The notes under the pieces were generated by a model. That model made no database searches. It had not been told where the DNA came from and was given only the letters and a program-made list of their open reading frames with translations. A stretch of DNA of 64,000 bases from Gordonia hydrophobica NBRC 16057 (GTDB taxonomy: Bacteria > Actinomycetota > Actinomycetes > Mycobacteriales > Mycobacteriaceae), in contig NZ_BCWU01000001.1 in assembly GCF_001592365.1 (NCBI RefSeq), positions 682,001 through 746,000 of the forward strand. Direction: 5' to 3'. Positions 9,796-19,391 of the stretch are shown here, piece by piece. The position numbers were made by a program, and so were the translations under genes. Within the stretch, counting starts at the first letter, position 1; each line of letters starts with the position of its first letter.

Positions 9796-9863
9796 ACCAT
9801 TTTCGTGCGCGTCGGACGGTGCGGTGGCCCGTGCCGCCGCGGGTGCACGATACTGTGGCACCT

Positions 9864-11633
9864 GTGACTGACGGAACCGTCCTCGCGTACATCCCGAGCC
9901 CATCCCAGGGCGTCTGGCACCTCGGCCCCGTGCCGATCCGCGCCTACGCCCTGTGCATCATCGTCGGCATCGTCGTCGCAGTCTGGTGGGGCAGCCGACG
10001 GTGGCAGGCCCGTGGCGGGCAGCCCGGTGAAGTCATCGACGTCGCCCTGTGGGCCGTTCCGTTCGGGCTCGTCGGTGGCCGGCTGTACCACGTGCTCACC
10101 GACTGGGAGACCTACTTCGGTCCCGGCGGCAAGGGTCTCGGGGCCGCCTTCCAGGTATGGGAGGGCGGACTCGGCATCTGGGGTGCCGTCGCGTTCGGTG
10201 CGCTCGGTGCGTGGATCGGCGCGCGGAACATGGGCATCAAGTTGCCGCCGTTCGGCGACGCGATCGCTCCGGCGATCCTGTTGGCGCAAGCGATCGGCCG
10301 ACTCGGCAACTACTTCAATCAGGAGTTGTTCGGGCGACCGACCGAGGTGCCGTGGGGCCTGGAGATCTACGACCGCGTCAGCGATCAGGGACAGGTGTCG
10401 TTCAAGTTGATCGACGGCGTCTCGAACGGCCATGTGGTCGCCATCGTCCACCCGACGTTCCTGTACGAGATGATCTGGAACGTCCTGATCGTCATCGCGC
10501 TGGTGCTGATCGACCGGAAGTTCTCCGTCGGGCACGGACGACTGTTCGCGATGTACGTCGCGGGCTACTGCGTGGGGCGCTTCGGAATCGAGCTGATGCG
10601 CGACGATTTCGCGACGCACATCTTCGGTGTTCGGATCAATGTCTTCACCTCCGCGATCGTCTTCCTGTGCGCCGCGCTGTATGTGGTGATGGCGCCGAAG
10701 GGCCGCGAGCAGGGGCTCACCATGTACTGGCCCGACCGAGCCGAGGAACTCGCCGAGGAGGGGGCCGTGGGCTACGTGCCGCCGGAGCTCGTCGAGGACG
10801 ATGAGGACGGTGAGGACGAACCCGTCGACGACCAGGGGGCAGACGAGGACGTCGAGGAGTTCGACGACGACGTCGCCGACGATGACGATCAGGAGATCGA
10901 GCCGGCGGACGAGGAGTTCGACGACGACTTCGATTCGGTGGAGGAGTCGTCGGACGTCGCGGAGTTCGAGGAGCTCGAGGTCGATGCGGAACCGGCCGAC
11001 GGAGTCGGTCTCGACAAGGATGCCGCTGCCGCCACGGACGCCGGCGGTGTCGGTGGAGCCGCGGTCGCCGCAGCAGCTGTTGCCGCAGACGACGCAGAAG
11101 GCGACGAGGCGGAAGGCGACGCCGCGGGCGCCGATCGCGCCGATTCCGACGCAGCCGACGCCGATGGCTCAGCAGATCCCGGTGCCGATGATGTCGACGA
11201 CGACGATGTCGACGACGCCACGGACCGCGCAGACGAGGAAGACTACACGGTCGAGGACGCCGAGCCGAGTGAGGCGCCAGATGTCGCCGACGCGGAGACC
11301 GAGACCGACGAGCAGACCGATGCAGACGAGCCCGCCGCGGAGCAGGCGGATGAGCCTGCCGAGGCCGCGCCAGAGGAGCCTCGGGGCCGGGTGATCCCGG
11401 GGCGGGACCCGTCGATCGTGGACTCGGTCTCATCGCAGGGATACACGATCGTCCGCGCTGACGACGAGGAGCTGTCCGGCATCTCCATCGTCGAGGAGAA
11501 CCCCGGCGGTTCGGCGGGATCGATCGAGATCCGGCGCTCCGCACCCGCCGATTCCGGAAACGCTGGACGCAGTGACGAATCCAGCGGGGACGAGGAGGCA
11601 GAGGAAGGCGACACACCGGAGGAAGACCGCTAG
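9864..11633 (+). CDS. lgt: Prolipoprotein diacylglyceryl transferase with long acidic tail
   Basis: Lgt transfers diacylglycerol from phosphatidylglycerol to the lipobox cysteine of prolipoproteins at the inner membrane. The membrane core fills about residues 1-290, with multiple hydrophobic segments and the Lgt signature GRLGNYFNQELFGRP near 146-160. From about residue 308 to the end (589) it is a low-complexity cytoplasmic tail dominated by Asp, Glu and Ala, roughly as long as the enzyme itself. Mycobacterial Lgt proteins also have C-terminal extensions; this one is unusually long and acidic. GTG at 9864 is chosen by similarity to the family start. pyk follows after 9 bases. Possible lipoprotein substrates in the window are the 24293 binding protein and AztD. 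Confidence 0.95.
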   Translation: MTDGTVLAYIPSPSQGVWHLGPVPIRAYALCIIVGIVVAVWWGSRRWQARGGQPGEVIDVALWAVPFGLVGGRLYHVLTDWETYFGPGGKGLGAAFQVWEGGLGIWGAVAFGALGAWIGARNMGIKLPPFGDAIAPAILLAQAIGRLGNYFNQELFGRPTEVPWGLEIYDRVSDQGQVSFKLIDGVSNGHVVAIVHPTFLYEMIWNVLIVIALVLIDRKFSVGHGRLFAMYVAGYCVGRFGIELMRDDFATHIFGVRINVFTSAIVFLCAALYVVMAPKGREQGLTMYWPDRAEELAEEGAVGYVPPELVEDDEDGEDEPVDDQGADEDVEEFDDDVADDDDQEIEPADEEFDDDFDSVEESSDVAEFEELEVDAEPADGVGLDKDAAAATDAGGVGGAAVAAAAVAADDAEGDEAEGDAAGADRADSDAADADGSADPGADDVDDDDVDDATDRADEEDYTVEDAEPSEAPDVADAETETDEQTDADEPAAEQADEPAEAAPEEPRGRVIPGRDPSIVDSVSSQGYTIVRADDEELSGISIVEENPGGSAGSIEIRRSAPADSGNAGRSDESSGDEEAEEGDTPEEDR

Positions 11634-11642
11634 CCTTAGAGC

Positions 11643-13076
11643 GTGACTCGTCGAACGAAAATCGTCTGTACCCTCGGCCCTGCTACCAACTCCCTCCAGA
11701 GCATCACTGAACTCGTCGAATGCGGTATGAACGTCGCGCGAATGAACTTCAGCCACGGTGCGCACTCGGATCACGAGTCGGTGTACCAGATTGTTCGCCA
11801 GGCCAGTGAGAGCACGGGCAACGCCGTCGGCATCCTGGCCGACCTGCAGGGCCCGAAGATCCGGCTCGGCAAGTTCGAGGAGAACGGTCGCCCGAACGGC
11901 GCCGTCGACTGGAACGACGGCGAGCAGGTCCGCATCACGGTCGACGATGTGATCGGCAATCACGACCGCGTCTCGACCACCTACAAGCACCTCGCGCAAG
12001 ACGCGCAGCCGGGCGATCGCCTGCTGGTCGACGACGGCAAGGTCGGATTGGTCGTCGATCACATCGAGGGCAACGACGTGGTCTGCCGCGTCACCGAGGG
12101 CGGTACGGTCAGCAACAACAAGGGCCTGTCGATGCCCGGCATGAACATCTCGGTGCCCGCGCTGTCGGAGAAGGACATCGCCGACCTCGAGTTCGCGATG
12201 CGGCTGGGTGTGGACCTGGTGGCTCTCTCGTTCGTCCGCAGTCCGGCGGACATCGAACTGGTCCACGAGGTGATGGACCGCGTCGGCCGTCGCGTGCCCG
12301 TGGTCGCCAAGCTCGAGAAGCCCGAGGCGATCGAGAACCTGGAAGCGATCGTGCTGGCCTTCGACGCCATCATGGTCGCGCGCGGCGACCTCGGTGTCGA
12401 GATGCCGCTCGAGGAAGTGCCGCTGGTGCAGAAACGGGCGATCCAGATGGCCCGCGAGAACGCCAAACCTGTCATCGTCGCCACCCAGATGCTCGATTCC
12501 ATGATCGAGAATTCGCGGCCCACCCGCGCCGAGGCCTCCGACGTCGCCAATGCCGTCCTCGACGGCGCCGACGCCGTGATGCTGTCCGGTGAGACCTCGG
12601 TCGGCAAGTACCCGCATGAGACCGTCCGAACCATGAGCCGGATCGTCATGGCCGTCGAAGGCGGCACTCGCGACGTCCCGCCGCTCACGCACGTCCCGCG
12701 CACCCGCCGCGGCATCGTCACGTATGCCGCTCGCGACATCGCCGAACGACTCGATGCCGTCGCCATGATCGGTTTCACCGAGTCCGGCGACACCGTGCGC
12801 CGCATCGCGCGGCTGCATTCGCGTGTGCCGTTGATCGGTTTCACCGCCTCCGAGGCCACGCACAATCAGCTGGCCCTCAGCTGGGGCGTCGATTCGCACC
12901 TGGTGCCGCGGATGAAGGACACCGACTCCATGATCGATCAGGTCGACGACATCCTGCTCAGCACCGGCCGCCTCGCGAAAGGCGACACCGTGGTGATCAT
13001 CGCGGGCGCACCCGCGTCCGTCGTCGGCTCTACCAACTTCGTCCACGTTCACCGGATCGGCGAACAGGACCACTGA
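11643..13076 (+). CDS. pyk: Pyruvate kinase
   Basis: Transfers phosphate from phosphoenolpyruvate to ADP, the last step of glycolysis. The 477-residue length is standard. Visible motifs are KIVCTLGPAT at the N-terminus, the substrate-binding MNFSHG, the active-site lysine region VVAKLEKPEA, and MVARGDLGVEMP. The C-terminal allosteric domain is complete, ending in the VHVHRIGEQ region. It starts at GTG 11643, 9 bases after lgt, so the two are probably co-transcribed. A hairpin after it separates it from tesB. Confidence 0.97.
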   Translation: MTRRTKIVCTLGPATNSLQSITELVECGMNVARMNFSHGAHSDHESVYQIVRQASESTGNAVGILADLQGPKIRLGKFEENGRPNGAVDWNDGEQVRITVDDVIGNHDRVSTTYKHLAQDAQPGDRLLVDDGKVGLVVDHIEGNDVVCRVTEGGTVSNNKGLSMPGMNISVPALSEKDIADLEFAMRLGVDLVALSFVRSPADIELVHEVMDRVGRRVPVVAKLEKPEAIENLEAIVLAFDAIMVARGDLGVEMPLEEVPLVQKRAIQMARENAKPVIVATQMLDSMIENSRPTRAEASDVANAVLDGADAVMLSGETSVGKYPHETVRTMSRIVMAVEGGTRDVPPLTHVPRTRRGIVTYAARDIAERLDAVAMIGFTESGDTVRRIARLHSRVPLIGFTASEATHNQLALSWGVDSHLVPRMKDTDSMIDQVDDILLSTGRLAKGDTVVIIAGAPASVVGSTNFVHVHRIGEQDH

Positions 13077-13110
13077 CGCTCCGAATCGCGCGATCGCGCT
13101 GAACGACCAC

Positions 13111-13149
13111 AGCGGTGCGGCGGGGGAGACGGTGCCCCGCCGCACCGCT
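13111..13149. terminator. Hairpin terminator after pyk
   Basis: A 15-bp perfect GC-rich stem, AGCGGTGCGGCGGGG paired with its complement ending at 13149, sits 34 bases after the pyk stop and ends 16 bases before the tesB start. It likely terminates the lgt-pyk transcript; the tesB promoter would then have to overlap or follow it. Confidence 0.7.
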
Positions 13150-13165
13150 GACATAGTCTTGGGGC

Positions 13166-14065
13166 ATGAGCGACGGCAGCACAGATCCAAGCGTGACCGC
13201 ATCCGCTGACCTCTCCGAGTTGATCCGATTGCTCGACGTGGAACGGGTCGACGACGATCTGTTCATCGGACAGCATCCCGATCAGGTCATGGCTCGGACC
13301 TTCGGCGGGCAACTCCTCGGGCAGGGCGTCGTCGCCGCGGGCCGGACGATCGTCAAAGGCAACCCGCCCGTCCATGCTCTGCACGCCCACTTCATCCGCG
13401 GCGGCGACGTCACGAAGCCGCTCGGATATCACATCGACCGCTATCGCGACGGTCGTGCCTTCGCGAATCGCCAGGTCACCGCGAAGCAGGACGGCGAAGT
13501 CATCTTCACCATGCTCGTCGCGTTCCAGGACAATTCGAAGGGACTCGAGCACGCCGTCGAGATCCCCGAGGTGCCGTACCCGGAGGAACTGCCGAAGATC
13601 GACGAGCACTTCAAGGGTTATGAAGAGCAGATCGAGGCCTTCATCAACGCGCTGCACCCGATCGACATCCGCTTCGCGAACGATCCCACGTGGGTGATGA
13701 AGGGGACCGGTGAGAAGCTCAATCACAATCGCGCGTGGATGAAGGCGGACGGCGTCCTGCCCGACGATCCGCTGATGCACGTGGGCGCGATGGCCTACTC
13801 GTCCGATACCACGGTGCTCGACTCCATCATCACCACGCACGGACTGTCGTGGGGCATCGACCGACTGTTCGCGGCCACCGTCAACCACTCCATGTGGTTC
13901 CATCGCGAATTCCGCTTCGACGAGTGGATGCTCTACGCCACCGAATCGCCGGTCGCGGCCGGGTCGCGAGGCATCGGATCCGGTCGATTCTTCATGCGCG
14001 ACGGCACCCTCGCGACGTCGGTGTCGCAGGAGGCTCTCATCAAGTACTTCCCGCCGCGGCGTTGA
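13166..14065 (+). CDS. tesB: Acyl-CoA thioesterase II
   Basis: Hydrolyses acyl-CoA to free fatty acid and CoA in the cytoplasm. The 299-residue protein has the double hot-dog pattern of TesB: an N-terminal half with RTFGGQLLGQGVVAAGRT (about 44-61) and HAHFIRGGD, and a C-terminal half with NHSMWFHREFRFDEWMLY. The position after pyk matches tesB1 in M. tuberculosis. The start is ATG 13166. The next small membrane gene begins two bases after its stop, so they are likely co-transcribed. Confidence 0.95.
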   Translation: MSDGSTDPSVTASADLSELIRLLDVERVDDDLFIGQHPDQVMARTFGGQLLGQGVVAAGRTIVKGNPPVHALHAHFIRGGDVTKPLGYHIDRYRDGRAFANRQVTAKQDGEVIFTMLVAFQDNSKGLEHAVEIPEVPYPEELPKIDEHFKGYEEQIEAFINALHPIDIRFANDPTWVMKGTGEKLNHNRAWMKADGVLPDDPLMHVGAMAYSSDTTVLDSIITTHGLSWGIDRLFAATVNHSMWFHREFRFDEWMLYATESPVAAGSRGIGSGRFFMRDGTLATSVSQEALIKYFPPRR

Positions 14066-14066
14066 C

Positions 14067-14543
14067 ATGACCGAGTCGACGTCGTACGAATCCGCAGCCG
14101 AACTGCGGTTCTTTCTCCCGTCCGGCCCGCCGCTGCCGCCCAAACGGTGGCAGCGCAGGTGGAAGGTCGGCATCAGGATCGGGAGCATCGCCGTTGCGGC
14201 GGTGTTCGCGATCCTCGCCGTCGGCGCCGTGGTCTTCGGTGCGATCTCGGCGTCGACCTTCACCGCGTCCGGGGCGGTCGACGTGAACTGCTCCACCCGC
14301 GCCGCGCCGTCGGCCCCCGACATCCGGCAGGGCGCCTCGGTGACGATTCTCGATGCGTCGACCGGCGACGTGTACGGGACGACGACGCTCACCGATTTCA
14401 CCGCCCTCAAGAGCGGCATCTGCCTCCTGCGGTTCGAGGTCCACGACGTTCCGGTCGCGAGCCTCTACACCGTCCGCATCGGCAGCACCTTCGAGGAACT
14501 TGCCTCCGCCGACGCCCTGCGCGGCGGCGCCGTGATCAGCTGA
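14067..14543 (+). CDS. Small membrane-anchored protein of unknown function
   Basis: A 158-residue protein I do not recognise. It has a basic cytoplasmic N-terminus (KRWQRRWKVGIRIG), one strong transmembrane segment at about residues 37-60, and an exported C-terminal domain of about 95 residues with two cysteines, in NCSTRA and GICLLRF, that could form a disulfide. The exported part looks like a small beta-rich domain. It lies immediately after tesB in the same direction and converges on cutC. Function unknown. Confidence 0.8.
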   Translation: MTESTSYESAAELRFFLPSGPPLPPKRWQRRWKVGIRIGSIAVAAVFAILAVGAVVFGAISASTFTASGAVDVNCSTRAAPSAPDIRQGASVTILDASTGDVYGTTTLTDFTALKSGICLLRFEVHDVPVASLYTVRIGSTFEELASADALRGGAVIS

Positions 14544-14549
14544 CGCCGA

Positions 14550-15302
14550 TCACGTCCGCCCGCCCGCAGCCCGAAGCGCGGCCACCGCAGCGGCGACCGT
14601 CGTCGGATCGGTGCGCTCCAGCGCCGCAGCCGTGCCGCCGCCCGGACCGGTGGCACCGGGATCGGGAACGGTCGTCTTCGCCGACAGGTGCACGGCGTGG
14701 ACTCCGGTTGCGACGATCGACGCGATCGATCCGACGTCCACGCCGCCGCCGGCCATCACCTGAACCCCGCTGTCCGCGGCGACCAGCGCTGCCAGCACGG
14801 CTGATCCGTCGCCGGCTCTCGCTGCACCGCCCGAGGTGAGGACACGATTCACCCCGAGACCGCCGAGCGCAGTGATCGCTGCGACCGGATCGGCGACGGC
14901 GTCCATCGCACGGTGAAAGGTCACGTCGACAGCGCGCCCGGCCGTCTGCTCGACGGTTCGCGCGGCATCGACGAGTCGGCGGGTGCCTGCGAGGTCGAGA
15001 GTGGCATCCGGCCGCAGTGCGCCGATCACGACGCCGCGTGCGCCGAGCTGGACCGCGGCGGCGATGTCGGCGGCCAGCACGTCGAGCTCGTCGTCCGAGT
15101 AGACGAATCCGCCCGGTCTCGTGCGGATCAGGACGTGGACGTCGATCCCGACCGCGCAGGTCTCGGAGATGGACGCGGCGGACGGTGTCAGCCCTCCGGT
15201 CGCACCCAGCGCGGCACACAGCTCGATGCGGTCGGCGCCGCCTTCTCGGGCGATGACGGCGCCGGCCACGTCCTGGACGGCGACCTCCAGGGCGACGGTC
15301 AC
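14550..15302 (-). CDS. cutC: CutC family protein
   Basis: A 250-residue TIM-barrel protein of the CutC family, historically linked to copper homeostasis although its molecular role is disputed. Family motifs are GGADRIELCAALGATGGLTPS, VHVLIRTRPGGFVYSD, and VTFHRAMDAV (the conserved FHRA). The GTG start is set by a GTGA overlap with the stop of the secreted hydrolase gene, so the two are co-translated. The upstream codons of the longer frame lie inside that gene. No copper-related neighbour is present, so a copper role here has no local support. Confidence 0.92.
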   Translation of the reverse strand: MTVALEVAVQDVAGAVIAREGGADRIELCAALGATGGLTPSAASISETCAVGIDVHVLIRTRPGGFVYSDDELDVLAADIAAAVQLGARGVVIGALRPDATLDLAGTRRLVDAARTVEQTAGRAVDVTFHRAMDAVADPVAAITALGGLGVNRVLTSGGAARAGDGSAVLAALVAADSGVQVMAGGGVDVGSIASIVATGVHAVHLSAKTTVPDPGATGPGGGTAAALERTDPTTVAAAVAALRAAGGRT

Positions 15303-17347
15303 CGCATCGGCTTCGACAGCGGCACGTTCACCCAGCTCGGATTCGCCGGGTCGATCTCGATGTACTGCGGCCGCAGCTGCGACGACCACAGGCCGGGCCC
15401 CAGCGGGACCGCCTTCGGGAAGTTGAAGGAATAGATGTCGACCCGCAGCCGATCGCCGGGCTTCAACGCGGCCTGCGTCGCCGACATCGGAATGTCGATG
15501 TCGAGGATCTGACCGGGCCGGACCTTGTTGTAGTGGTCCAGCGACAGGTACAGCACCGGATCGGTCAGATCGCCGTTCGGCGCGTACTTGCTCTTCGCTC
15601 GATCCACAGCGCGCAACGACACCATCAACTGGCCCATGGAGACGATCTGTGAACGGCCGTCGGGCGAGACGATGTTCACCGTCGCATGCCAGTAGCCGTC
15701 GGTCGCCTTCAGTCGCTGTCGCAGATGCACCACCGGCGTACCGCTGATGCGTGTCAACGACCGGACCTTCTTGCCGGTGAAGGTCTGCGCCGCGACCTCA
15801 GACAGTCGGGTGTCCTTGCCGCAGAAGTCGAACAGAATCGTCACGCCCGCCGCAGCCTGGGCGGCGTCCCGATCGCACAGGGTCGACAGCCCCGGCTTCA
15901 CTTCGCGGGTCGCCCGCCGCGTCGGCGTGGCGGAACTCAACGAGCCGTCACCGGCGACCGGAGTGTTGACCGAGCGCGACGGTGTCCCGCGCAGGTACTG
16001 CCGCTGGTACGTGTACCCGGGCAGCGGGTACGACGGTCCCTGCAGGAAGTTGCCGCTCGGCTCCGACGCGAGCGTCGCCTGCGCATAGCGGTCGATCCCG
16101 TTGTCGATGCCCTTGAGCCACTTGTCGTACCAGGCCCGCGCCAGCACGTCGATGCGTGGCGGATGACCGGGTCGGCCGAAGTTGGAGCTGGACGTGATGT
16201 GGTAGCCGTCGTCCATGATCAGCTTCTTCTGCGCGTTCGGAAGCTGCGACAGGCTGCTGAGCATGCGGGACTCGGAGTTGGTGAACAGGTCGTTCCAGCC
16301 GCCGATCGTGAATGTCGGGGTCTGGACCCTGCTCAGGTCCGTGTCGAATGATGCGCGACGGGCCGATCCGGCTTCGACGATCGAGCGGGTCTTGGGCGAC
16401 AGCGTCCGCACATCGCGCGTGACGAGTGCGTCGAGGAGGACGTCGAAGTAGGTGAGCGGGTCTTTCACTCGATCGGCCAGCCACGTCCAGTCGAACGTTC
16501 CGTTGAGCATCGAGGCGACGTTCGGGATCATCTTGGTGGTGTTGACGAGGGTCAGCCAGGGGACGAGGAAGCCGAATCCGAGGCCACCGCCGGGCGCGAT
16601 GATGTCGCGCACCAGATCGGCGCCGGGCACCACCGGGAAGATCGCATCGAGTTTGCCGGGATCGTCGGACGCGGCCTGCAATTGGTTGATGGCGGAGTAC
16701 GAGACGCCCGCCATGCCGATCTTTCCGTTGGACCAACTCTGCTTGGACGCCCAGTCGACCACTTCGGTGGTGTCACGTCGCTCGCGTTGTCCGAACACCT
16801 GCCAGGTGCCCTGCGAGAAGCCGGTGCCGCGGACGTCGACCACCAGCATGTTGTAGCCGCTTTTGACGAGTTTCGGATCGTAGGCGAACGTCTGAATCAG
16901 TCCGCCGCGCAGCGCGCCGACCAGTTCGTTGTAGCCCGACAGCACGGTGCCCTGCAGATTGATGCCGTTCAGCAGGTCGATGAGCTGGGGCACCAGGACC
17001 GGGTAGTTCATCACCTCGGACGCCAGAGCGCTCACCATCTTGGTGTACGGCGTCATGTTGACGATGGTCGGCAGCTTGGTCGTCACCGGCTTGCCGTCAC
17101 GTCCAACGGGGCGAATCAGATTGCCGCGCAGGATGGTTCCGTCGGACATCCGGATCGGGACATCCGGTTTCACGGAATAGCCGCCGTATTTCTGCTTGCC
17201 GTCGTGCGTGCGGGTCCACTGCGCGCCGAGAGCGCCGTACACGGCGGCGTCGGCCGTTCCCATCGAGACCGGCAGTGCCACCAGCGGCACTGCGGTGAGC
17301 ACGGCGATCAGAACGGTCGCCAATCGGCGTCCGATGGATACTCTCAC
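15299..17347 (-). CDS. Secreted CocE/NonD-type (peptidase S15-like) hydrolase
   Basis: A 682-residue exported alpha/beta hydrolase. Residues 1-35 form a signal peptide (basic RRLA, then a hydrophobic run ending near TADAA). The N-terminal catalytic domain has the nucleophile in GMAGVSYSA and a late His in DDGYHIT; the C-terminal jelly-roll domain is seen in the last 200 residues. These enzymes hydrolyse esters or X-Pro peptides; the substrate cannot be read from the sequence. GTG at 17347 is preferred to the upstream ATG because GGGGAGGGG lies 9 bases before it. It heads an operon with cutC. Confidence 0.88.
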   Translation of the reverse strand: MRVSIGRRLATVLIAVLTAVPLVALPVSMGTADAAVYGALGAQWTRTHDGKQKYGGYSVKPDVPIRMSDGTILRGNLIRPVGRDGKPVTTKLPTIVNMTPYTKMVSALASEVMNYPVLVPQLIDLLNGINLQGTVLSGYNELVGALRGGLIQTFAYDPKLVKSGYNMLVVDVRGTGFSQGTWQVFGQRERRDTTEVVDWASKQSWSNGKIGMAGVSYSAINQLQAASDDPGKLDAIFPVVPGADLVRDIIAPGGGLGFGFLVPWLTLVNTTKMIPNVASMLNGTFDWTWLADRVKDPLTYFDVLLDALVTRDVRTLSPKTRSIVEAGSARRASFDTDLSRVQTPTFTIGGWNDLFTNSESRMLSSLSQLPNAQKKLIMDDGYHITSSSNFGRPGHPPRIDVLARAWYDKWLKGIDNGIDRYAQATLASEPSGNFLQGPSYPLPGYTYQRQYLRGTPSRSVNTPVAGDGSLSSATPTRRATREVKPGLSTLCDRDAAQAAAGVTILFDFCGKDTRLSEVAAQTFTGKKVRSLTRISGTPVVHLRQRLKATDGYWHATVNIVSPDGRSQIVSMGQLMVSLRAVDRAKSKYAPNGDLTDPVLYLSLDHYNKVRPGQILDIDIPMSATQAALKPGDRLRVDIYSFNFPKAVPLGPGLWSSQLRPQYIEIDPANPSWVNVPLSKPMR

Positions 17348-17539
17348 TGTGGTCGTCCCCTCCCCGCCGAACACACCAGATCGGATGCGGTCGGTCGTCC
17401 TTCTGTGACCTTACTCTCAGGTAACCTTAAGTGTGAGTTGTCGGGAATGGAAGGGCTGTCCTTGTCGGGGCCCGCAACAGGGGGTCGATTGACGCTTTCG
17501 CGGGCGCATTGCGTACACTCGTTTTTCGCACCACCACCG

Positions 17540-17621
17540 GCCCCGGTGGCGAAATTGGCAGACGCGCCGCACTCAAAATGCGGTCTCTAACGAGGTGCCG
17601 GTTCGAGTCCGGCCCGGGGCA
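17540..17621 (+). tRNA. tRNA-Leu (anticodon CAA)
   Basis: The acceptor arm GCCCCGG (17540-17546) pairs with CCGGGGC (17614-17620), followed by discriminator A. The T-arm is GCCGG-TTCGAGT-CCGGC, and the anticodon loop CTCAAAA gives anticodon CAA, which reads UUG. A long variable arm (TCTCTAACGAGGT) is present, as expected for a class II tRNA. CCA is not encoded; the sequence continues CCCC. Confidence 0.95.
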
Positions 17622-17727
17622 CCCCATGACGATTCGACACTGACGATTCGGCTCAGTGCGGATCCGAGTAGGCCAGACCCATGACCGCAGGTGGAGACGT
17701 CGCAATGTCAGGAGCGGAGCCGAATTC

Positions 17728-18336
17728 ATGAGTGAGACGGGCGGACCTGAGAAGCAGGCGAGCCGGGTCGTGGTGGCTGAAGACGATTCGCTCATCCGCC
17801 TGGATCTGATCGAGATGCTGCGCGACGAGGGTTACGACGTGGTCGGGGAGGCGCCGAACGGTCAGGTCGCCGTCGACCTCGCCGAGTCGCTGCGCCCGGA
17901 CCTGATCATCATGGACGTGAAGATGCCCGTTCGCGACGGCATCGACGCCGCGAGCGAGATCGCTCGCAAGCGGATTGCCCCCGTCGTCATGCTCACGGCG
18001 TTCAGCCAGCGCGAGTTCGTCGAACGAGCCCGGGACGCCGGCGCGATGGCCTACATCGTGAAGCCGTTCACGCAGGCCGACCTGGTGCCCGCGATCGAAC
18101 TCGCGCTGAGCCGCTACCGCGAACTCAAGGTCCTCGAAGCCGAGATCGCCGATCTGACCGATCGCTTCGAAGCGCGCAAGTTGATCGATCGTGCCAAGGG
18201 GCTCCTGATGGACAAGCGCGCGATGACCGAGCCCGAGGCGTTCCGCTGGATTCAGCACAACGCGATGGACAAGCGCGTCACGATGAAGGCCGTCGCCGAG
18301 ATCGTCGTCGAGACGCTGGGCGACGACGCCTCGTAG
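17728..18336 (+). CDS. pdtaR: ANTAR-domain response regulator PdtaR
   Basis: A 202-residue two-component regulator that acts on RNA. The receiver domain (about 10-130) has the phosphorylated Asp in LIIMDVKMP and the conserved Lys in YIVKPF. The C-terminal ANTAR domain (about 148-202) contains ARKLIDRAKGLLMDK. ANTAR domains bind tandem-hairpin RNA to prevent termination. Length and motifs match Rv1626, whose partner kinase PdtaS is encoded elsewhere, and the location before polA is also conserved. ATG 17728 is chosen over the longer frame because GGAGCGGAG lies 8 bases upstream. Confidence 0.95.
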   Translation: MSETGGPEKQASRVVVAEDDSLIRLDLIEMLRDEGYDVVGEAPNGQVAVDLAESLRPDLIIMDVKMPVRDGIDAASEIARKRIAPVVMLTAFSQREFVERARDAGAMAYIVKPFTQADLVPAIELALSRYRELKVLEAEIADLTDRFEARKLIDRAKGLLMDKRAMTEPEAFRWIQHNAMDKRVTMKAVAEIVVETLGDDAS

Positions 18337-18363
18337 TCACGGCAGTCGTGACGGCTGGTCGAC

Positions 18364-19308
18364 TCAGGGCGCCGTGACGAAGACGTCCTTGCCGAAGGTG
18401 CCCATCGAGATCCGCAGCAACCCGGTGACATCCTTCGGGAGCAGGATGGCGACGTTACCGGTCGTCGTTCCACCGTTGTAGAGCTCGCCGTCCAGCGTCG
18501 GTTCAGGATCCACGGCGGACGGTTCGTACGACGTGAAGGTCTTGCCGTCGTCGGTCACGAACGCGACTCCGATGGAGTCCGCGGACGACGACTCCGTGCC
18601 CGTGTAGGTGACCGTGAGGTTCACCACGGCCCACTCCTGGTCGGCGCCGGGCTCATCGTTGAACGAGTTCGCGGCCAGCACTTCGGCGGTGGCGTCGCGA
18701 TCGAACGTGTTCACCACCACCTTCCATGTCGACGTGGTCAGCGTCGATCCGATGGCGACCGGGTTGTCGCGCGATCCGGCGTCGTCGGACGCGGGCTGTC
18801 CGTCCTGGGACACTGTGACATCGCCTCCGCCGAGGTCGGTCACCGCGTCGTCGACCGCGTCAACGATCACCGTGAGGAACACGACGGCCGCGACGATGGT
18901 TCCGATCACTGCGATGATCACCGCGCCGATGGACGTCCCCTTGGGTTTGTTGGACTGGAAGAGTCCGACGACGCCCAGGATGAATGCCGCCGGAAGCAGG
19001 ATCCACCCGACGATCAGCGCGCCGGGAATGCAGCCGAAGATGAATCCGATGACGGCGAGCACCAGGGCGACGAGGCCGACGGTGTTGCGCGACTTGGGCT
19101 GTGGGCCAGACGGCGGTGTCTGGCCGAACTGGTTCGGCGGGTACGGCTGTCCCTGGTGGGGCGGCGGGTAGGACTGGGGCGGATAAGGCTGGGCTTGATA
19201 CGGCTGGGTTTGATACTGCTGGGCCGGATGATGCGGTGCTTGCGACGCGTCCGGCGCAGTCGGCGGCAGGTTCGGCTCGGGCTGTGCTGAGGGGTACTCG
19301 GTCGACAT
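18364..19308 (-). CDS. Proline/glutamine-rich membrane protein with DUF4352-like domain
   Basis: A 314-residue protein. Residues 1-75 are a Pro/Gln/Tyr-rich cytoplasmic region with PYPPQ-type repeats. Two or three hydrophobic segments follow at about 78-150 (LVALVLAVIGFIFG, LIVGWILLPAAFILGVVGLF, IGAVIIAVIGTIVAAVVFLT). The exported C-terminal domain (about 175-314) has the pattern of DUF4352-type immunoglobulin-like lipoprotein domains (EWAVVNLTVTYTGT). Function unknown; such proteins are common at the actinobacterial cell envelope. It is divergent from polA across 446 bp that holds the repeat array. Confidence 0.8.
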   Translation of the reverse strand: MSTEYPSAQPEPNLPPTAPDASQAPHHPAQQYQTQPYQAQPYPPQSYPPPHQGQPYPPNQFGQTPPSGPQPKSRNTVGLVALVLAVIGFIFGCIPGALIVGWILLPAAFILGVVGLFQSNKPKGTSIGAVIIAVIGTIVAAVVFLTVIVDAVDDAVTDLGGGDVTVSQDGQPASDDAGSRDNPVAIGSTLTTSTWKVVVNTFDRDATAEVLAANSFNDEPGADQEWAVVNLTVTYTGTESSSADSIGVAFVTDDGKTFTSYEPSAVDPEPTLDGELYNGGTTTGNVAILLPKDVTGLLRISMGTFGKDVFVTAP

Positions 19309-19391
19309 GATGCGTTAGTCCTTTATGGCTTGAACACCGGTATTCACCGGATCGACCGAAACCATAGGGGGCACCTCTGACATTTCGTCCC

